Shown here: piece after piece, positions 8,303-19,235 of the stretch | Numbering within the stretch: position 1 is the stretch's first letter | Layout: each line of letters begins with the position of its first letter | Source: Candidatus Rokuibacteriota bacterium | GTDB taxonomy: Bacteria; Methylomirabilota; Methylomirabilia; Rokubacteriales; CSP1-6 | Length of the DNA stretch: 64,000 bases | Assembly (NCBI GenBank): GCA_003221695.1 | Contig: QHSX01000056.1 | Location: forward strand, 1-64,000 | Reading direction: 5' to 3' | Notes under the pieces: model-generated | The model's database searches: none | The model's input: only the letters and a program-made list of their open reading frames with translations | What the model was told of the DNA's origin: nothing | Position numbers and translations under genes: made by a program

Positions 8303-9451
8303 ATGACGCGTCGGACATCACTCGAGAGGAGCGTATGGGCTGTCGCGGTGGCGCTCGGGCTCTGCACCGTCGCACCCGCGGTGGAGGCGCAGCAGGCCGT
8401 GAAGATCGCGGCGGGCGTGCCCCTCACGGGCCCGCTGGCCAAGCAGGGGCAGGAGGTCGCGAACGCGGTCAAGCTCGCCGCGGAGGAGTGGAACAAGAAG
8501 GGCGGGGTCCTCGGAAGGAAGATCGAGGTCCTCGAAGCCGACGACCAGGGGAACCCGCAGGTCGGTGTCGCCGCCGCCGAGAAGGTGGCGGCGGATGCAG
8601 CCGTCCTCGGCGCGGTGTGGGGCATCACGAGCGTCACGTGCATCCCGGTCTCGGAGGTGCTCGAGCGCAGCAACCTGGTCCTGATCAGCCCCGGGTGCAC
8701 CAACCCGAAGGTCACCGATCGCGGGCTCAAGAACACGAACCGTGTGTGCGCTCGGGATGACGCCCAGGGCCCAGCGGGAACCATCTTCGCCGTCGAGGAT
8801 CTCAAGGCGAAGAAGATCGCCGTCTTCGACGACGGAACCACGGGTCCGAAGGGTGTGGCCGACGAGGTGGAGAAGAAGGCCAAGCAGCTCGGCGTCCAGG
8901 CGCTCCGATACGTGATCCGCGCCGGCGACAAGGACTTCCGGGCCATCCTGGCCACCGTGCCGAAGGACGTGAACCTGATCTACGCCAGCCTGTGGGCGCC
9001 GGACGCCGCGCTCATCGCCAAGCAGCTCCCCGACGTCGGCCTGAACGTCCGCATGATCGGACCCGACGGGCAGTTCGAGCCGGTCGACTACATCCAGGCG
9101 TCGGGAGGGGCGGCCGAAGGCAACTACGTGAGCTTCCTGGTCCCCGACCTCAAGAAGATCCCGGCGGCGACTGCCTTCGTGAAGGCCTTCGAGGCCAGGT
9201 ACGGGCCGGTCAGCTCCTACGGCCCCCTCGCCTACGAGGCCGCCAACATCATCCTGGAAGCGATCAAGAAGGTCGGCAAGGCCGACCGTGCCGCGGTCCG
9301 CGACGCCGTCCGCGCCACCAAGAGCTACAAGGGCATCCTCGGCATGCCGATCGCGTTCGACGACAAGGGAGACGTGGCTGGCGGCGTGATCTACTTCTAC
9401 CAGGTGAAGGGGTCGGGCTTCGAGCAGGTCAAGGCGATCACCGTGAAGTGA
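8303..9451 (+). CDS. Branched-chain amino-acid type ABC transporter substrate-binding protein
   Basis: First gene of a complete five-gene Liv-type uptake operon. It is 382 residues long with a Sec signal (cleavage near VEAQQ, residue 29). The mature N-terminus VKIAAGVPLTGPLAKQGQE and GPDGQFEPVDYIQASGG are typical of LivJ/LivK-like proteins. ATG 8303 is fixed by a perfect AAGGAGG 5 bases upstream. Cys pair in TSVTCIPV and SPGCTNPK could form the disulfide common in this family. The ligand may be a branched-chain amino acid, but HAAT systems in this kind of organism often bind other small organic acids. Confidence 0.92.
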   Translation: MTRRTSLERSVWAVAVALGLCTVAPAVEAQQAVKIAAGVPLTGPLAKQGQEVANAVKLAAEEWNKKGGVLGRKIEVLEADDQGNPQVGVAAAEKVAADAAVLGAVWGITSVTCIPVSEVLERSNLVLISPGCTNPKVTDRGLKNTNRVCARDDAQGPAGTIFAVEDLKAKKIAVFDDGTTGPKGVADEVEKKAKQLGVQALRYVIRAGDKDFRAILATVPKDVNLIYASLWAPDAALIAKQLPDVGLNVRMIGPDGQFEPVDYIQASGGAAEGNYVSFLVPDLKKIPAATAFVKAFEARYGPVSSYGPLAYEAANIILEAIKKVGKADRAAVRDAVRATKSYKGILGMPIAFDDKGDVAGGVIYFYQVKGSGFEQVKAITVK

Positions 9452-9476
9452 CCGCGGGCAAGCCGGACCCTGGAGG

Positions 9477-10251
9477 ATGGCGCTTCTCGAGACCGAGGGC
9501 CTGACGAAGGACTTCGGCGGCCTCCGGGCCGTGCACGATCTCGCACTCCGGGTCGAAGAGGGCGAGATCGTCGGACTCATCGGGCCCAACGGCTCGGGGA
9601 AGACGACCGTCTTCAATCTGATCACCGGCCTCTACCGGGCGACGGAGGGTCGAATCCGGTTCGATCACGGTCGGCGGGAGCTGGTCGGCCTCGCCCCCCA
9701 CGTCGTCACGGGCCTCGGCATTGCCCGAACGTTCCAGAACCAGCGCCTCTTCAGTCACATGACCGTGCTGGAAAACGTGCTCGTCGGCATGCACTGCCGG
9801 ACGCGGGCCGGGATCGCCACCATCCTCCTCAGCACGCCGGGATCACGTCGAGAGCGCCGGCGCGCCGAGGCGCGGGCGGCCGAGCTGCTCGGGCTCTTCG
9901 GGGATCGGTTGCTCCCGCGGGCGGCCCGCCCGGCGTGGACTCTCTCGTACGCCAACCGGCGACGCCTGGAGATCGTCCGGGCCCTGGCCACCGAGCCTCG
10001 GCTCCTACTCCTGGACGAGCCCGCCGCCGGGATGAACCCTACCGAGACGCGTGAGCTGATGCGCGACATCGAGCGGGTCCGCGATCGCGGCGTGACGATC
10101 CTGCTCATCGAGCACGACATGGGGGTCGTTCGCGTCATCTGCGAGCGGGTCGTCGCCCTCGACCACGGCACCAAGATCGCCGAGGGGCGCTTCGAGGAGG
10201 TGCGGCAGAACCCGGCCGTCCTGGAGGCGTACCTCGGGCGGCGGGCGGGTC

Positions 10252-10259
<8 letters not shown>
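9477..10259 (+). CDS. livG: High-affinity branched-chain amino-acid ABC transporter ATP-binding protein LivG
   Basis: Cytoplasmic ATPase of 260 residues. Walker A GPNGSGKT near residue 40, Q-loop ARTFQNQRLF, a diverged signature (TLSYANRRRLEIVRAL instead of LSYGxQR), Walker B LLLLDEPAAGMNP and the switch His in LIEHDMGVV. The LivG-specific insert before the signature is present. GGAGG abuts the ATG directly, an unusually short spacing. It overlaps livF by 8 bases. Confidence 0.93.
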
Positions 10260-10965
<706 letters not shown>

Positions 10966-10969
10966 CGCC

Positions 10970-11911
<942 letters not shown>

Positions 11912-11913
11912 GC

Positions 11914-12882
<969 letters not shown>

Positions 12883-12989
12883 GTTGACTGGGCAAAATCT
12901 CCTACACACTGTGACGTCGTTTGCAGAACCGGCCGACTCCACGCGGCGATAACTATCGGATCGTAGAAGCCTTTGGATCTGGCGAGGGC

Positions 12990-13004
12990 TGGCACGCCTT
13001 TGGC
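12990..13004 (+). promoter_or_regulatory. Sigma-54-like (-24/-12) promoter before small orphan gene
   Basis: CTGGCACG...TGGCT: GG at 12991-12992 and GC at 13003-13004 are exactly 10 bases apart, and the -24 block TGGCACG is consensus. The -12 block is TGGC instead of TTGC. Predicted start about 13015, followed by GGGAGGGGG and ATG 13032, so geometry fits. Confidence 0.45.
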
Positions 13005-13031
13005 TTTGTAGCAGGCGCGTGGGAGGGGGCA

Positions 13032-13283
13032 ATGTTCCGTAATTCGGCGAAGGCAGTCACGGTCCCTCTGCTCCTCATCGTCTCGCGCACGGAGCTGGCA
13101 CGATACGCTCATCTCAAGTTCACATTCGACAGCCAGACCGGAGACGTCGTCCTCGACCGTCGGGTCGGGGAGCGGCGCTGGCGCCAGAAGCGAGTGGGTG
13201 CCGAGAAGCGCAGCGTCGACCGGCGCCAACAGGACATCACCAGAGACCTCGAAGCCTCCGGCTGGGCTCTGGTGAGCCGCTAG
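13032..13283 (+). CDS. Small basic protein with repeated ERR/DRR motifs, function unknown
   Basis: An 83-residue protein not assigned to a family. The N-terminal third is mildly hydrophobic (AVTVPLLLIVSRTE). The C-terminal half is very basic, with a repeated pattern RRVGERRWRQKRVGAEKRSVDRRQQD, like the arginine-rich linkers seen in short proteins of this lineage. Start at ATG 13032 is supported by GGGAGGGGG 3 bases before. Followed 8 bases later by another small gene; both may form one sigma-54-driven unit. Confidence 0.6.
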   Translation: MFRNSAKAVTVPLLLIVSRTELARYAHLKFTFDSQTGDVVLDRRVGERRWRQKRVGAEKRSVDRRQQDITRDLEASGWALVSR

Positions 13284-13291
13284 GAGAGCTC

Positions 13292-13543
13292 ATGTCCCGG
13301 ATGGTCGTCCTTCTGTTCGGGACGCTCGTGCTTCTCACGGGGATCCGGCCCGACCAGCACGGAGCGGCGCCGCGGCCCGTCCAGGAGGAAGACTTCTGGG
13401 ACAGCTACCAATGGCGAGTGGCGTACGAGGACTGGAGGCGTGAGCATCCCGGCGCGGCACGGATGCTCGATCAGTTTGAACGGGAGATCAACGAGCAGCG
13501 GGGGCGGGCTCTCCCGGAGGACTGTAGCGTCGACTGTCAGTGA
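13292..13543 (+). CDS. Small exported protein, function unknown
   Basis: An 83-residue protein beginning with a short hydrophobic segment (MVVLLFGTLVLLTGI) that may be a signal peptide, then an acidic Trp/Tyr-rich stretch (EEDFWDSYQWRVAYEDWRRE) and two Cys at the C-terminus (CSVDC). AGGAG lies 6 bases before the ATG. Co-directional with the preceding small gene. Confidence 0.55.
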   Translation: MSRMVVLLFGTLVLLTGIRPDQHGAAPRPVQEEDFWDSYQWRVAYEDWRREHPGAARMLDQFEREINEQRGRALPEDCSVDCQ

Positions 13544-13552
13544 TCCCGGCGT

Positions 13553-13990
13553 TCAGCGTTGGCGCTCGACGGCGGGACGCCAATCCTGACGGGAGCGTGT
13601 CACGGCTTCCGAGAGCATCCGGCGCAGACGCTGGTCCTCGACCGGCTTGACGAGGTAGCCGTAGGCGCCCATCTCGCGCGCTGCGCGGATCAGCGTAGGA
13701 TCGTCGGCGGCCGTCACCATGATCACCGGCACCGTCGCATCCAGCGTGCGCATATGCTTCAGGACTTCCATACCGCCGAGCGGGCGCATCATGACGTCGA
13801 GCAGCACGACGTCGGGACGTACCAGGCGAGCCGCCATGAGGGCATCCGCACCGTGCGAGGAGTGGTCCACGACGTAGCCCAACGCCACGAGAGACGCCCT
13901 GAGGATCTCGGAGGACTCGACGTCGTCATCGACGATCAACACTCTCGGCGGGTTGGCCGTGAAGCTACCGCGTGAGCCCAACGCCTCCAC
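13553..13990 (-). CDS. Single-domain response regulator (CheY-like receiver)
   Basis: A 145-residue receiver with no output domain. The acidic pair is in VLIVDDDVESSE near residue 20, the phosphoacceptor Asp in VVLLDVMMRPLGGMEV near residue 64, Thr in IMVTAADDP, and the conserved Lys in YLVKPVEDQ. GTG start at 13990. It faces a second receiver gene (14190) of similar build, so the two may be targets of the same unlinked kinase. No kinase is adjacent. Confidence 0.88.
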   Translation of the reverse strand: MEALGSRGSFTANPPRVLIVDDDVESSEILRASLVALGYVVDHSSHGADALMAARLVRPDVVLLDVMMRPLGGMEVLKHMRTLDATVPVIMVTAADDPTLIRAAREMGAYGYLVKPVEDQRLRRMLSEAVTRSRQDWRPAVERQR

Positions 13991-14189
13991 ACCTTCTCCC
14001 CGCGTTTAAGATCATCGAGGACGGGTCGACCAGGGAACGTGGACCGGCCGCACTGTACGCTCGGCGAGGGATCCGCCTCAATCCGGAGTTTCCCGGAGTG
14101 GGATAGGGGAAAACCCCCAGGTCGGGAGTGGGCGCGCGTCAAGCGTGTGGGAAGTCACCGCAGCGATTTGGTATGTTAGCGCTGGCTCA

Positions 14190-14597
14190 ATGTCGAGCGT
14201 GACGAGCAAGCCACCTCGTATCCTCGTCGTTGACGACGACAGCGCGGTCGTTGACCTCATGCGACAGTTCTTCATGAACGCCGGTTATCGTGTGGAGTTC
14301 GCCCACCACGGGGGCGATGCCCTGACGCTGGTCCAGCATGATCCGCCCGATGTCGTGCTCCTCGACGTCACGATGCCGGGAATGAACGGTGTGGAGGTGC
14401 TGGAGCGGATCCTCGCCTTACATGCCGCGCTCCCGGTCATCATCGTCACGGCAAGGTCAGACCGCGCCCTGGCCGCGCAGACTCGAGCGTTGGGGGCCTT
14501 CGAGTACGTCACCAAGCCATTCGAGTTCGCCTACCTCGCCCAGGTGGTGAACCGCGCTCTGACACGCGCCGGCGAGGACGCGGGCGAGGTCGGGTAG
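14190..14597 (+). CDS. Single-domain response regulator (CheY-like receiver)
   Basis: About 135 residues comprising one receiver domain: ILVVDDDSAVVDL, phosphoacceptor Asp in VVLLDVTMPGMNGVEVLE, Thr in IIVTARSD and Lys in YVTKPFEFAYL. The first in-frame ATG fitting the domain is 14190; no clear ribosome site is present. Divergent from the receiver at 13553-13990. Confidence 0.85.
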   Translation: MSSVTSKPPRILVVDDDSAVVDLMRQFFMNAGYRVEFAHHGGDALTLVQHDPPDVVLLDVTMPGMNGVEVLERILALHAALPVIIVTARSDRALAAQTRALGAFEYVTKPFEFAYLAQVVNRALTRAGEDAGEVG

Positions 14598-14700
14598 GGC
14601 TCGAGCTCGTCCCTCACGGCCGGTCCGGGGGGTTCTCCGTGCGGCGATTCCGGGATTGTCCGAATTGCCGCGTGCCCCGGCCCGCCAGCACCATGGGAGT

Positions 14701-14898
14701 ATGGAAGTAGTGACGGCACACTACTGGGTGGATAACAGACTCTATGAGGCTGACTACTACAAGGCCATCAGACACGACGGCCGAACTCAGTTCGTCAAGG
14801 TGTACATGTCCGAGCGGGAGTGCCAGTGCCCCGGCCATGAGGTGCTCGAGCGTCGACGGCACGGGGCACGCGAAGTCTGCCCGAGCCCAAGCACCTGA
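14701..14898 (+). CDS. Small protein, function unknown
   Basis: A 65-residue frame (MEVVTAHYWVDNRLYEADYYK, then CQCPGHEVLERRR). GGGAG is very close to the ATG. No family recognised. The Cys-x-Cys-x2-His group might bind metal. Reality as a gene rests on its place in a run of small genes. Confidence 0.4.
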   Translation: MEVVTAHYWVDNRLYEADYYKAIRHDGRTQFVKVYMSERECQCPGHEVLERRRHGAREVCPSPST

Positions 14899-15098
14899 GC
14901 GGAGCCACTCACGGGTGGGGTAACGTCCGTGAGCGGGTCGCGATCGAAATCTTCCGAGGGATTTCCAGAATTTCAAGATCGCGATCGCAGTGACGGTACA
15001 CAATCCCGCAGTCAGAGCCACTGGACACGATGGGCCCAGCGAACAAGCGCGGCTGCCGCTGTAGCGGGTCGGAGAAGACCTCGGGCGGGCAGGAGCCG

Positions 15099-15317
15099 AT
15101 GGGTCTCCCACGCGGATACTGCGGCCTGTGCGTCGTGTGCGGGGAGCCGGGCCACATTCGGCACCACCCCGGGGCGGGGCGGTTCACCGGAACGTGGTGC
15201 GATTTCCACTATCGCGTTCTCGCGTTCACGCACCCGCTCGCGCCTCTGGGCACCTTCCTCTGGCTCACCGTGGTCGCCAGCGCCATCTTCGCGGCGCGGC
15301 ACTTCGTACACTACTGA
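15099..15317 (+). CDS. Small cysteine-rich protein with C-terminal membrane segment
   Basis: A 72-residue protein: CGLCVVCGEPGHIRHH near the N-terminus and TWCDFHY look like a zinc-binding knuckle, followed by a hydrophobic segment (PLGTFLWLTVVASAIFAA). ATG 15099 has AGGAG 3 bases upstream; an earlier ATG at 15030 lacks one. The stretch before it (14938-14987) holds GATCGCGATC-type palindromes. Function unknown. Confidence 0.45.
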   Translation: MGLPRGYCGLCVVCGEPGHIRHHPGAGRFTGTWCDFHYRVLAFTHPLAPLGTFLWLTVVASAIFAARHFVHY

Positions 15318-15367
15318 GGCCAGAGACGAGCAGCGGCGCGAGCCACGAGGAAGTGACGGCTCCCCGC

Positions 15368-15760
15368 TCAGACGACGGCGATCGCCTCGACCTCGATGAG
15401 GTAATCGGGGTGAGCCAGGGCGCTGACCTCGACCATAGTTGACGCCGGGCCCTTGGCGCCGAAGAACTCTTCCCGAACGGCGCGAAACTCCGGACGGTAG
15501 CGGGCGTCGGTCACGTAGGTGTTGATCTTGACGACGCTGGCGAGGGTGCCGCCCCCCGCCTCGACGAGCGCCTTGACCGCGGCGAAGACCTCGCGCGCCT
15601 GCGCCTTGAAGTCGCCACGGTGCTTCACGCTGCCATCCTTGTCGTAAGCAACCTGCCCGGCCAAAAAGAGGATCGTCTGTGCCCCCGTGACTCTGACGCC
15701 CTGGCTGTACCCGGGAGGGTCGTACACGCCTGCCGCGGAGTATTTCTCGATCTTCGCCAT
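15368..15760 (-). CDS. RidA family protein (YjgF/YER057c/UK114)
   Basis: A 130-residue RidA-fold protein that may deaminate reactive enamines or imines. Marks: FLAGQVAYDKDGSVKHRGDFKAQ, SVVKINTYVTDARYRPEFRAVR, and the C-terminal PASTMVEVSALAHPDYLIEVEAIAVV. The arginine that binds the carboxylate in classical RidA (R in the segment before STxxxV) is replaced here (GPASTMVEV), so the substrate may differ. Strong ribosome site GGGAGGAG. Last gene after a PQQ dehydrogenase and a blue copper protein. Confidence 0.85.
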   Translation of the reverse strand: MAKIEKYSAAGVYDPPGYSQGVRVTGAQTILFLAGQVAYDKDGSVKHRGDFKAQAREVFAAVKALVEAGGGTLASVVKINTYVTDARYRPEFRAVREEFFGAKGPASTMVEVSALAHPDYLIEVEAIAVV

Positions 15761-15783
15761 GGTCGGCTCCTCCCGGCGTCCGT

Positions 15784-16581
15784 TCAGCGGCCGCCCTGCC
15801 CGATCTGCTCGTTGATCAGGAACAGCGCCCGGTCGAGGGGGATCTCGAGGCGGTCCTGGTAGTGATAGAAATCCTCCAGCCGCGCCTTGTAAACGCTCGG
15901 CGCAAAGGGGAGCGTGGGGCGCTGTTCCTCGAGGAAGCCCGACAGGAGCGCGAGCTTCTCGCGTTCGCCGAGCCGCCGCCAGGCGTGGCCGTCGTAGGCG
16001 AACAGGCGCTTCGTCTCCCCCGCGGCGCCCTTCCGCGTGACCTGGACGCTCGGGCGCGTCGCCTCCTTCGAGACGACCAGGTAGTCCCACATCCCTGCCA
16101 CCCCGTGGCCGGTGACCCCGCAGAAGAAGAGGAAGCGCCCCTCCTTGTTCGCGACGAACTCGAACGAGTCCGTCTCGCCGGCCAGGAGACCGGGGACGAG
16201 CCTGACGGTCAGGGCGCGAGGAAAGGCGGGCACGCCGTCCTCGATCGGGAGCGGCGTGACCGGGTCGATGATCGCGAGGCTGTGAGGGAGCGCCGCCAGG
16301 CCCTTGTTCTCGAAGTCCACGTGCACCGTCCAGCCGAACGGGACGATCACCTGCATCTCGCCCTGGGCATACCCGTTGAAGTTCATCGTGCCGTTCGTGC
16401 CGTCGGCGGACCCGACGAGCTGCAGGCGAACGGTCCGCTTGTCGGCGTCGACCTTCATCCACGCGGGTGCCGTCTCGTCGGCGTGGACGGGGAGCGCGCA
16501 CGCGAGCACCAGAGCGAGGCCCGCGAGCCGACCGGCCCTACCGCCTCTTCGGCAGGCCAAAGACGTAGACGCTGCCGCCAT
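15784..16581 (-). CDS. Exported sulfocyanin-like blue copper protein
   Basis: A 265-residue exported cupredoxin with a signal peptide ending near PVHADE. The core resembles sulfocyanin: NFNGYAQGEMQVIVPFGW, the His ligand in LPHSLAI, and the C-terminal ligand loop CGVTGHGVAGMWDYLVV with Cys-x4-His-x4-Met spacing. These four residues make a type 1 copper site. A C-terminal extension of about 85 residues, ending FLINEQIGQGGR, is not part of the fold. The start overlaps the end of the PQQ dehydrogenase gene by 44 bases, so it very likely accepts electrons from that enzyme in the periplasm. Confidence 0.82.
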   Translation of the reverse strand: MAAASTSLACRRGGRAGRLAGLALVLACALPVHADETAPAWMKVDADKRTVRLQLVGSADGTNGTMNFNGYAQGEMQVIVPFGWTVHVDFENKGLAALPHSLAIIDPVTPLPIEDGVPAFPRALTVRLVPGLLAGETDSFEFVANKEGRFLFFCGVTGHGVAGMWDYLVVSKEATRPSVQVTRKGAAGETKRLFAYDGHAWRRLGEREKLALLSGFLEEQRPTLPFAPSVYKARLEDFYHYQDRLEIPLDRALFLINEQIGQGGR

Positions 16582-18229
16582 ACGGGAAGCGGAGCTGGAA
16601 GTTGCCGCCGGCCGCGACGGCGATGAATTGCTCCCCGTCGACCTCGAACGAGATCGGGGCAGCGTTGACGCCGGCGCCGCACTGGAACCGCCAGAGCTCT
16701 TTGCCGGTCTTGGCGTCGAACGCGTAGAAGTTGCCGGTGCCGTCGCCGCCGGTGAAGACCACGCCCCCCGCCGTGGCGAGGGCGCCGCCGATCAGCGGGT
16801 CAGGAAGCTTGTTCTGCCAGGCGATCTTCCCCGTGTTGACGTCGATCGCAGTGAAGGTTCCCCACTGCTCCTCGGTGGGGATCGCGACGAAGGCGCTCCC
16901 GAGCCAGAGCTTCCCGCGGTCGAAGGGGGCCGAGTGCGCGATGTAGTTCATCGGCTGATGCAGGCCGAGGACGTAGACCATCTGGGTGTCCGGGCTGTAG
17001 GCGACCGGTGACCACTCGGACCCGCCGTTGGCTCCGGGGAGCATCCGCACGCCGGTGGCCGTCGGCTGCGCGAACATGTTCTCCTGCGGGACGAAGGCCT
17101 GAGACTTCCGGATGAGCCGGCCGGTCGCGCGGTCGTGGACGTAGAACCAGCCGGTCTTTCCAGCGTGACCGACGGCCTTCACCGACCGACCGTCCGCCAC
17201 CGTCTCGAACAACACGGCCGGGCTGACCGCGTCGAGGTCCCACACGTCGTGGGGCACATACTGGTAGTGCCACTTGTACTTCCCCGTCGTGACGTCGAGC
17301 GCGACCATGGACTCGGTGTAGAGGTTGTCGCCGGGCCGAATGGAGCCATCGAGATCGGGCGAGGGGTTACCCACCATGATGAAAACGGTGTCGGTCGCCG
17401 GGTCGACGGCCGGCGTCATCCAGGTCGACCCGCCGCCCCGCTGCCAGGCACTGCTGTCCCGCGCGAAGTCGGCCTTCTCCTTGTCGAGATCGCGGTTGAG
17501 CCTCTCACCCTCCGGGGTGGTCGGGCTCCACTTGCCCTCCCAGCCGGTGTCGGGGATCGTCCAGAACCGCCACACCTGCTTGCCGTCGGTCGCGTTGTAG
17601 GCGTCGACGAAGCCGCGAACGCCGTACTCGGCGCCCGAGTTGCCGACGATGATCATCCCCTTGTAGGCGAGAGGGGCGATCGTCAGGCTGTAGCCGGCGG
17701 TAGGATCCGCGACCTGGACATCCCAGACCACCTTGCCGGTCTCCTGGTCGAGGGCGACCAGGTGGGCATCGAGGGTCGCCATGTAGACGCGGCCGTACGC
17801 GACGGCGAGGCCACGGTTGTTGGGGCCGCAGCAGATGATCGGATTGCTGCTCTGCTTGTGCTCGTAGCGCCAGACCTGCCTGCCCGTCCGCGCGTCGAGC
17901 GCGATGGCATGGTTGAACGGCGTGGTGAGGTACATGACGCCGTCGACCACCAGCGGCGTGGTCTCAAAGGAGCCGATCGGGCCCCCGGTCTGGTACACCC
18001 AGCGTGGGACCAGCGCCCCGACGTTCTGGGTGTCGATCTGCTTCGAGCTCGTGTAGCGCGTGTTGCTGTAATCCTTGCCGTACGAGGACCAGTTCCTGGC
18101 GTCGGCGGCGGCGTTGGTGAGCATCCGGTCGGTGACGGAGGTGTGGCTGACCGACGGCCGCTGGGCCTGGGTCGTTACCGCGCAGGCGGCAACCATCAAC
18201 ATGACGGCAACGCAGATCACGACTCTCAT
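16538..18229 (-). CDS. PQQ-dependent alcohol dehydrogenase-type quinoprotein with lanthanide-type Asp
   Basis: An eight-bladed PQQ propeller dehydrogenase of 563 residues with a signal peptide (cleavage near TTQAQ). The blades begin WSSYGKDYSNTRYTSSKQI and contain AxDxxTGxxxW repeats. It keeps the vicinal disulfide (IICCGPNNRG) that sits on PQQ in methanol dehydrogenases. The catalytic Asp lies in PHDVWDLDAVS. The second Asp of the D-x-D is the residue that distinguishes lanthanide enzymes (XoxF, ExaF) from calcium enzymes. No haem c domain is present. GAGGAGG lies 7 bases before the ATG. The blue copper protein downstream is the probable electron acceptor. Confidence 0.85.
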   Translation of the reverse strand: MRVVICVAVMLMVAACAVTTQAQRPSVSHTSVTDRMLTNAAADARNWSSYGKDYSNTRYTSSKQIDTQNVGALVPRWVYQTGGPIGSFETTPLVVDGVMYLTTPFNHAIALDARTGRQVWRYEHKQSSNPIICCGPNNRGLAVAYGRVYMATLDAHLVALDQETGKVVWDVQVADPTAGYSLTIAPLAYKGMIIVGNSGAEYGVRGFVDAYNATDGKQVWRFWTIPDTGWEGKWSPTTPEGERLNRDLDKEKADFARDSSAWQRGGGSTWMTPAVDPATDTVFIMVGNPSPDLDGSIRPGDNLYTESMVALDVTTGKYKWHYQYVPHDVWDLDAVSPAVLFETVADGRSVKAVGHAGKTGWFYVHDRATGRLIRKSQAFVPQENMFAQPTATGVRMLPGANGGSEWSPVAYSPDTQMVYVLGLHQPMNYIAHSAPFDRGKLWLGSAFVAIPTEEQWGTFTAIDVNTGKIAWQNKLPDPLIGGALATAGGVVFTGGDGTGNFYAFDAKTGKELWRFQCGAGVNAAPISFEVDGEQFIAVAAGGNFQLRFPYGGSVYVFGLPKRR

Positions 18230-18326
18230 GGTGTGCCTCCTCGATGAGGGCCCCCTGCAAGCGCGGCTCAGCCGGCAGGGCAAGATAAAGCATCGGGCCG
18301 GGAGAGTTGTCAAGGCCGCGCAGGGC

Positions 18327-19235
18327 TCAGTGCCGCGCAGGGCTCAGCGCCCGCGGCAACTCGAACGCGCTCGCATCGAGCGACCTCTCCTCGATGCGCG
18401 TGATCTCACCCCGCTCCCGGACGAGCGTCGCCTGGAGCTCGCCCCGGCGCGGTCCCGAGAACACGCGTTCCCAGCGGAGGGCGACGCCGCCCAGCCGCTG
18501 CTGCTCGCGCTCCAGCAACCGATGCATCAGCTCGAAGACCGCGAAGACGTCGCGCCGGCGGGCGAAGACGCGGAGCTCGCGGTCGAGCGTCGGACCGCGC
18601 TCTCCGGTGAGGTCGCCGATCCGCGCCTCGAGTGCTTGCGCCTCGGCCACGGCCCGCGCGGCGGGGGTGAGGCAGAGATCGAAGGTCATCGCGAATCGTG
18701 ACGGCGTCGTCGACGCCTCCGGCGCGCCACGCCCGGCCACGACGACGATCTCTCGCGTCGATCGGAGCACGACCCGCTCGCAATCCCGGCCGTGGACCCG
18801 AAGCCGCTCGCCGGTCCGATCCACCGACACCGGGAGCGCAGGGGGCGCCTCGACGGCATCGATCCCGAGGGCCTTCTCTGCAGCAGCGAGCGCCGTCTCG
18901 CGGCGCTGCCGGCCGTCCGCGAACGTCTGCTCGACATAGGTGCCGGCGTCCGGGGCGATCTCGAACCGGCGCCCGCGGTCGAGCTGAGCGAGCGTCAGGC
19001 TCTGGCCCGGCTTCTCGTAACGCGCGCCGCGCCGGGTCTCCACCGTGCGGGTCCCGGTCGCCTCCTGGCGCAGCCGGTCGCCCTTGACGCTGACGACGAT
19101 CCGCTCCTCGAGCTCGACCGTTCCGCCCCCGAGCAGGTCCGACGTCCGGAGCAGCATCTCGTAGGTCGTGTCGGCGCGGACCGTCGCGGGAGCCAGCAGG
19201 AGCGCCGCACCCAGGCCGACCCCGAGGAGTCTCAA
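18327..19235 (-). CDS. Exported protein, function unknown, following the ThuA-like gene
   Basis: About 302 residues with a signal peptide (RLLGVGLGAALLLAPATVRA). Mature part starts TYEMLLRTSDLLGGGTVELEERIVVSVKGDRLRQE, suggesting a beta-rich LolA-like or DUF4412-like start, and later segments are rich in charged residues. TTG 19235 overlaps the stop of the upstream gene (TTGA), which fits a coupled start; no ATG/GTG is available nearby. No enzyme motifs seen. Confidence 0.6.
   Translation of the reverse strand: MRLLGVGLGAALLLAPATVRADTTYEMLLRTSDLLGGGTVELEERIVVSVKGDRLRQEATGTRTVETRRGARYEKPGQSLTLAQLDRGRRFEIAPDAGTYVEQTFADGRQRRETALAAAEKALGIDAVEAPPALPVSVDRTGERLRVHGRDCERVVLRSTREIVVVAGRGAPEASTTPSRFAMTFDLCLTPAARAVAEAQALEARIGDLTGERGPTLDRELRVFARRRDVFAVFELMHRLLEREQQRLGGVALRWERVFSGPRRGELQATLVRERGEITRIEERSLDASAFELPRALSPARH

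Noticed and set aside
14614-15111. Minus-strand frame over the small genes at 14701 and 15099
   Set aside because: No start signal or domain; overlapping small plus-strand frames have better start contexts.
17135-18247. Open frame antisense to the first PQQ dehydrogenase
   Set aside because: No start signal, no domain, and exact mirror of a well-supported propeller gene.
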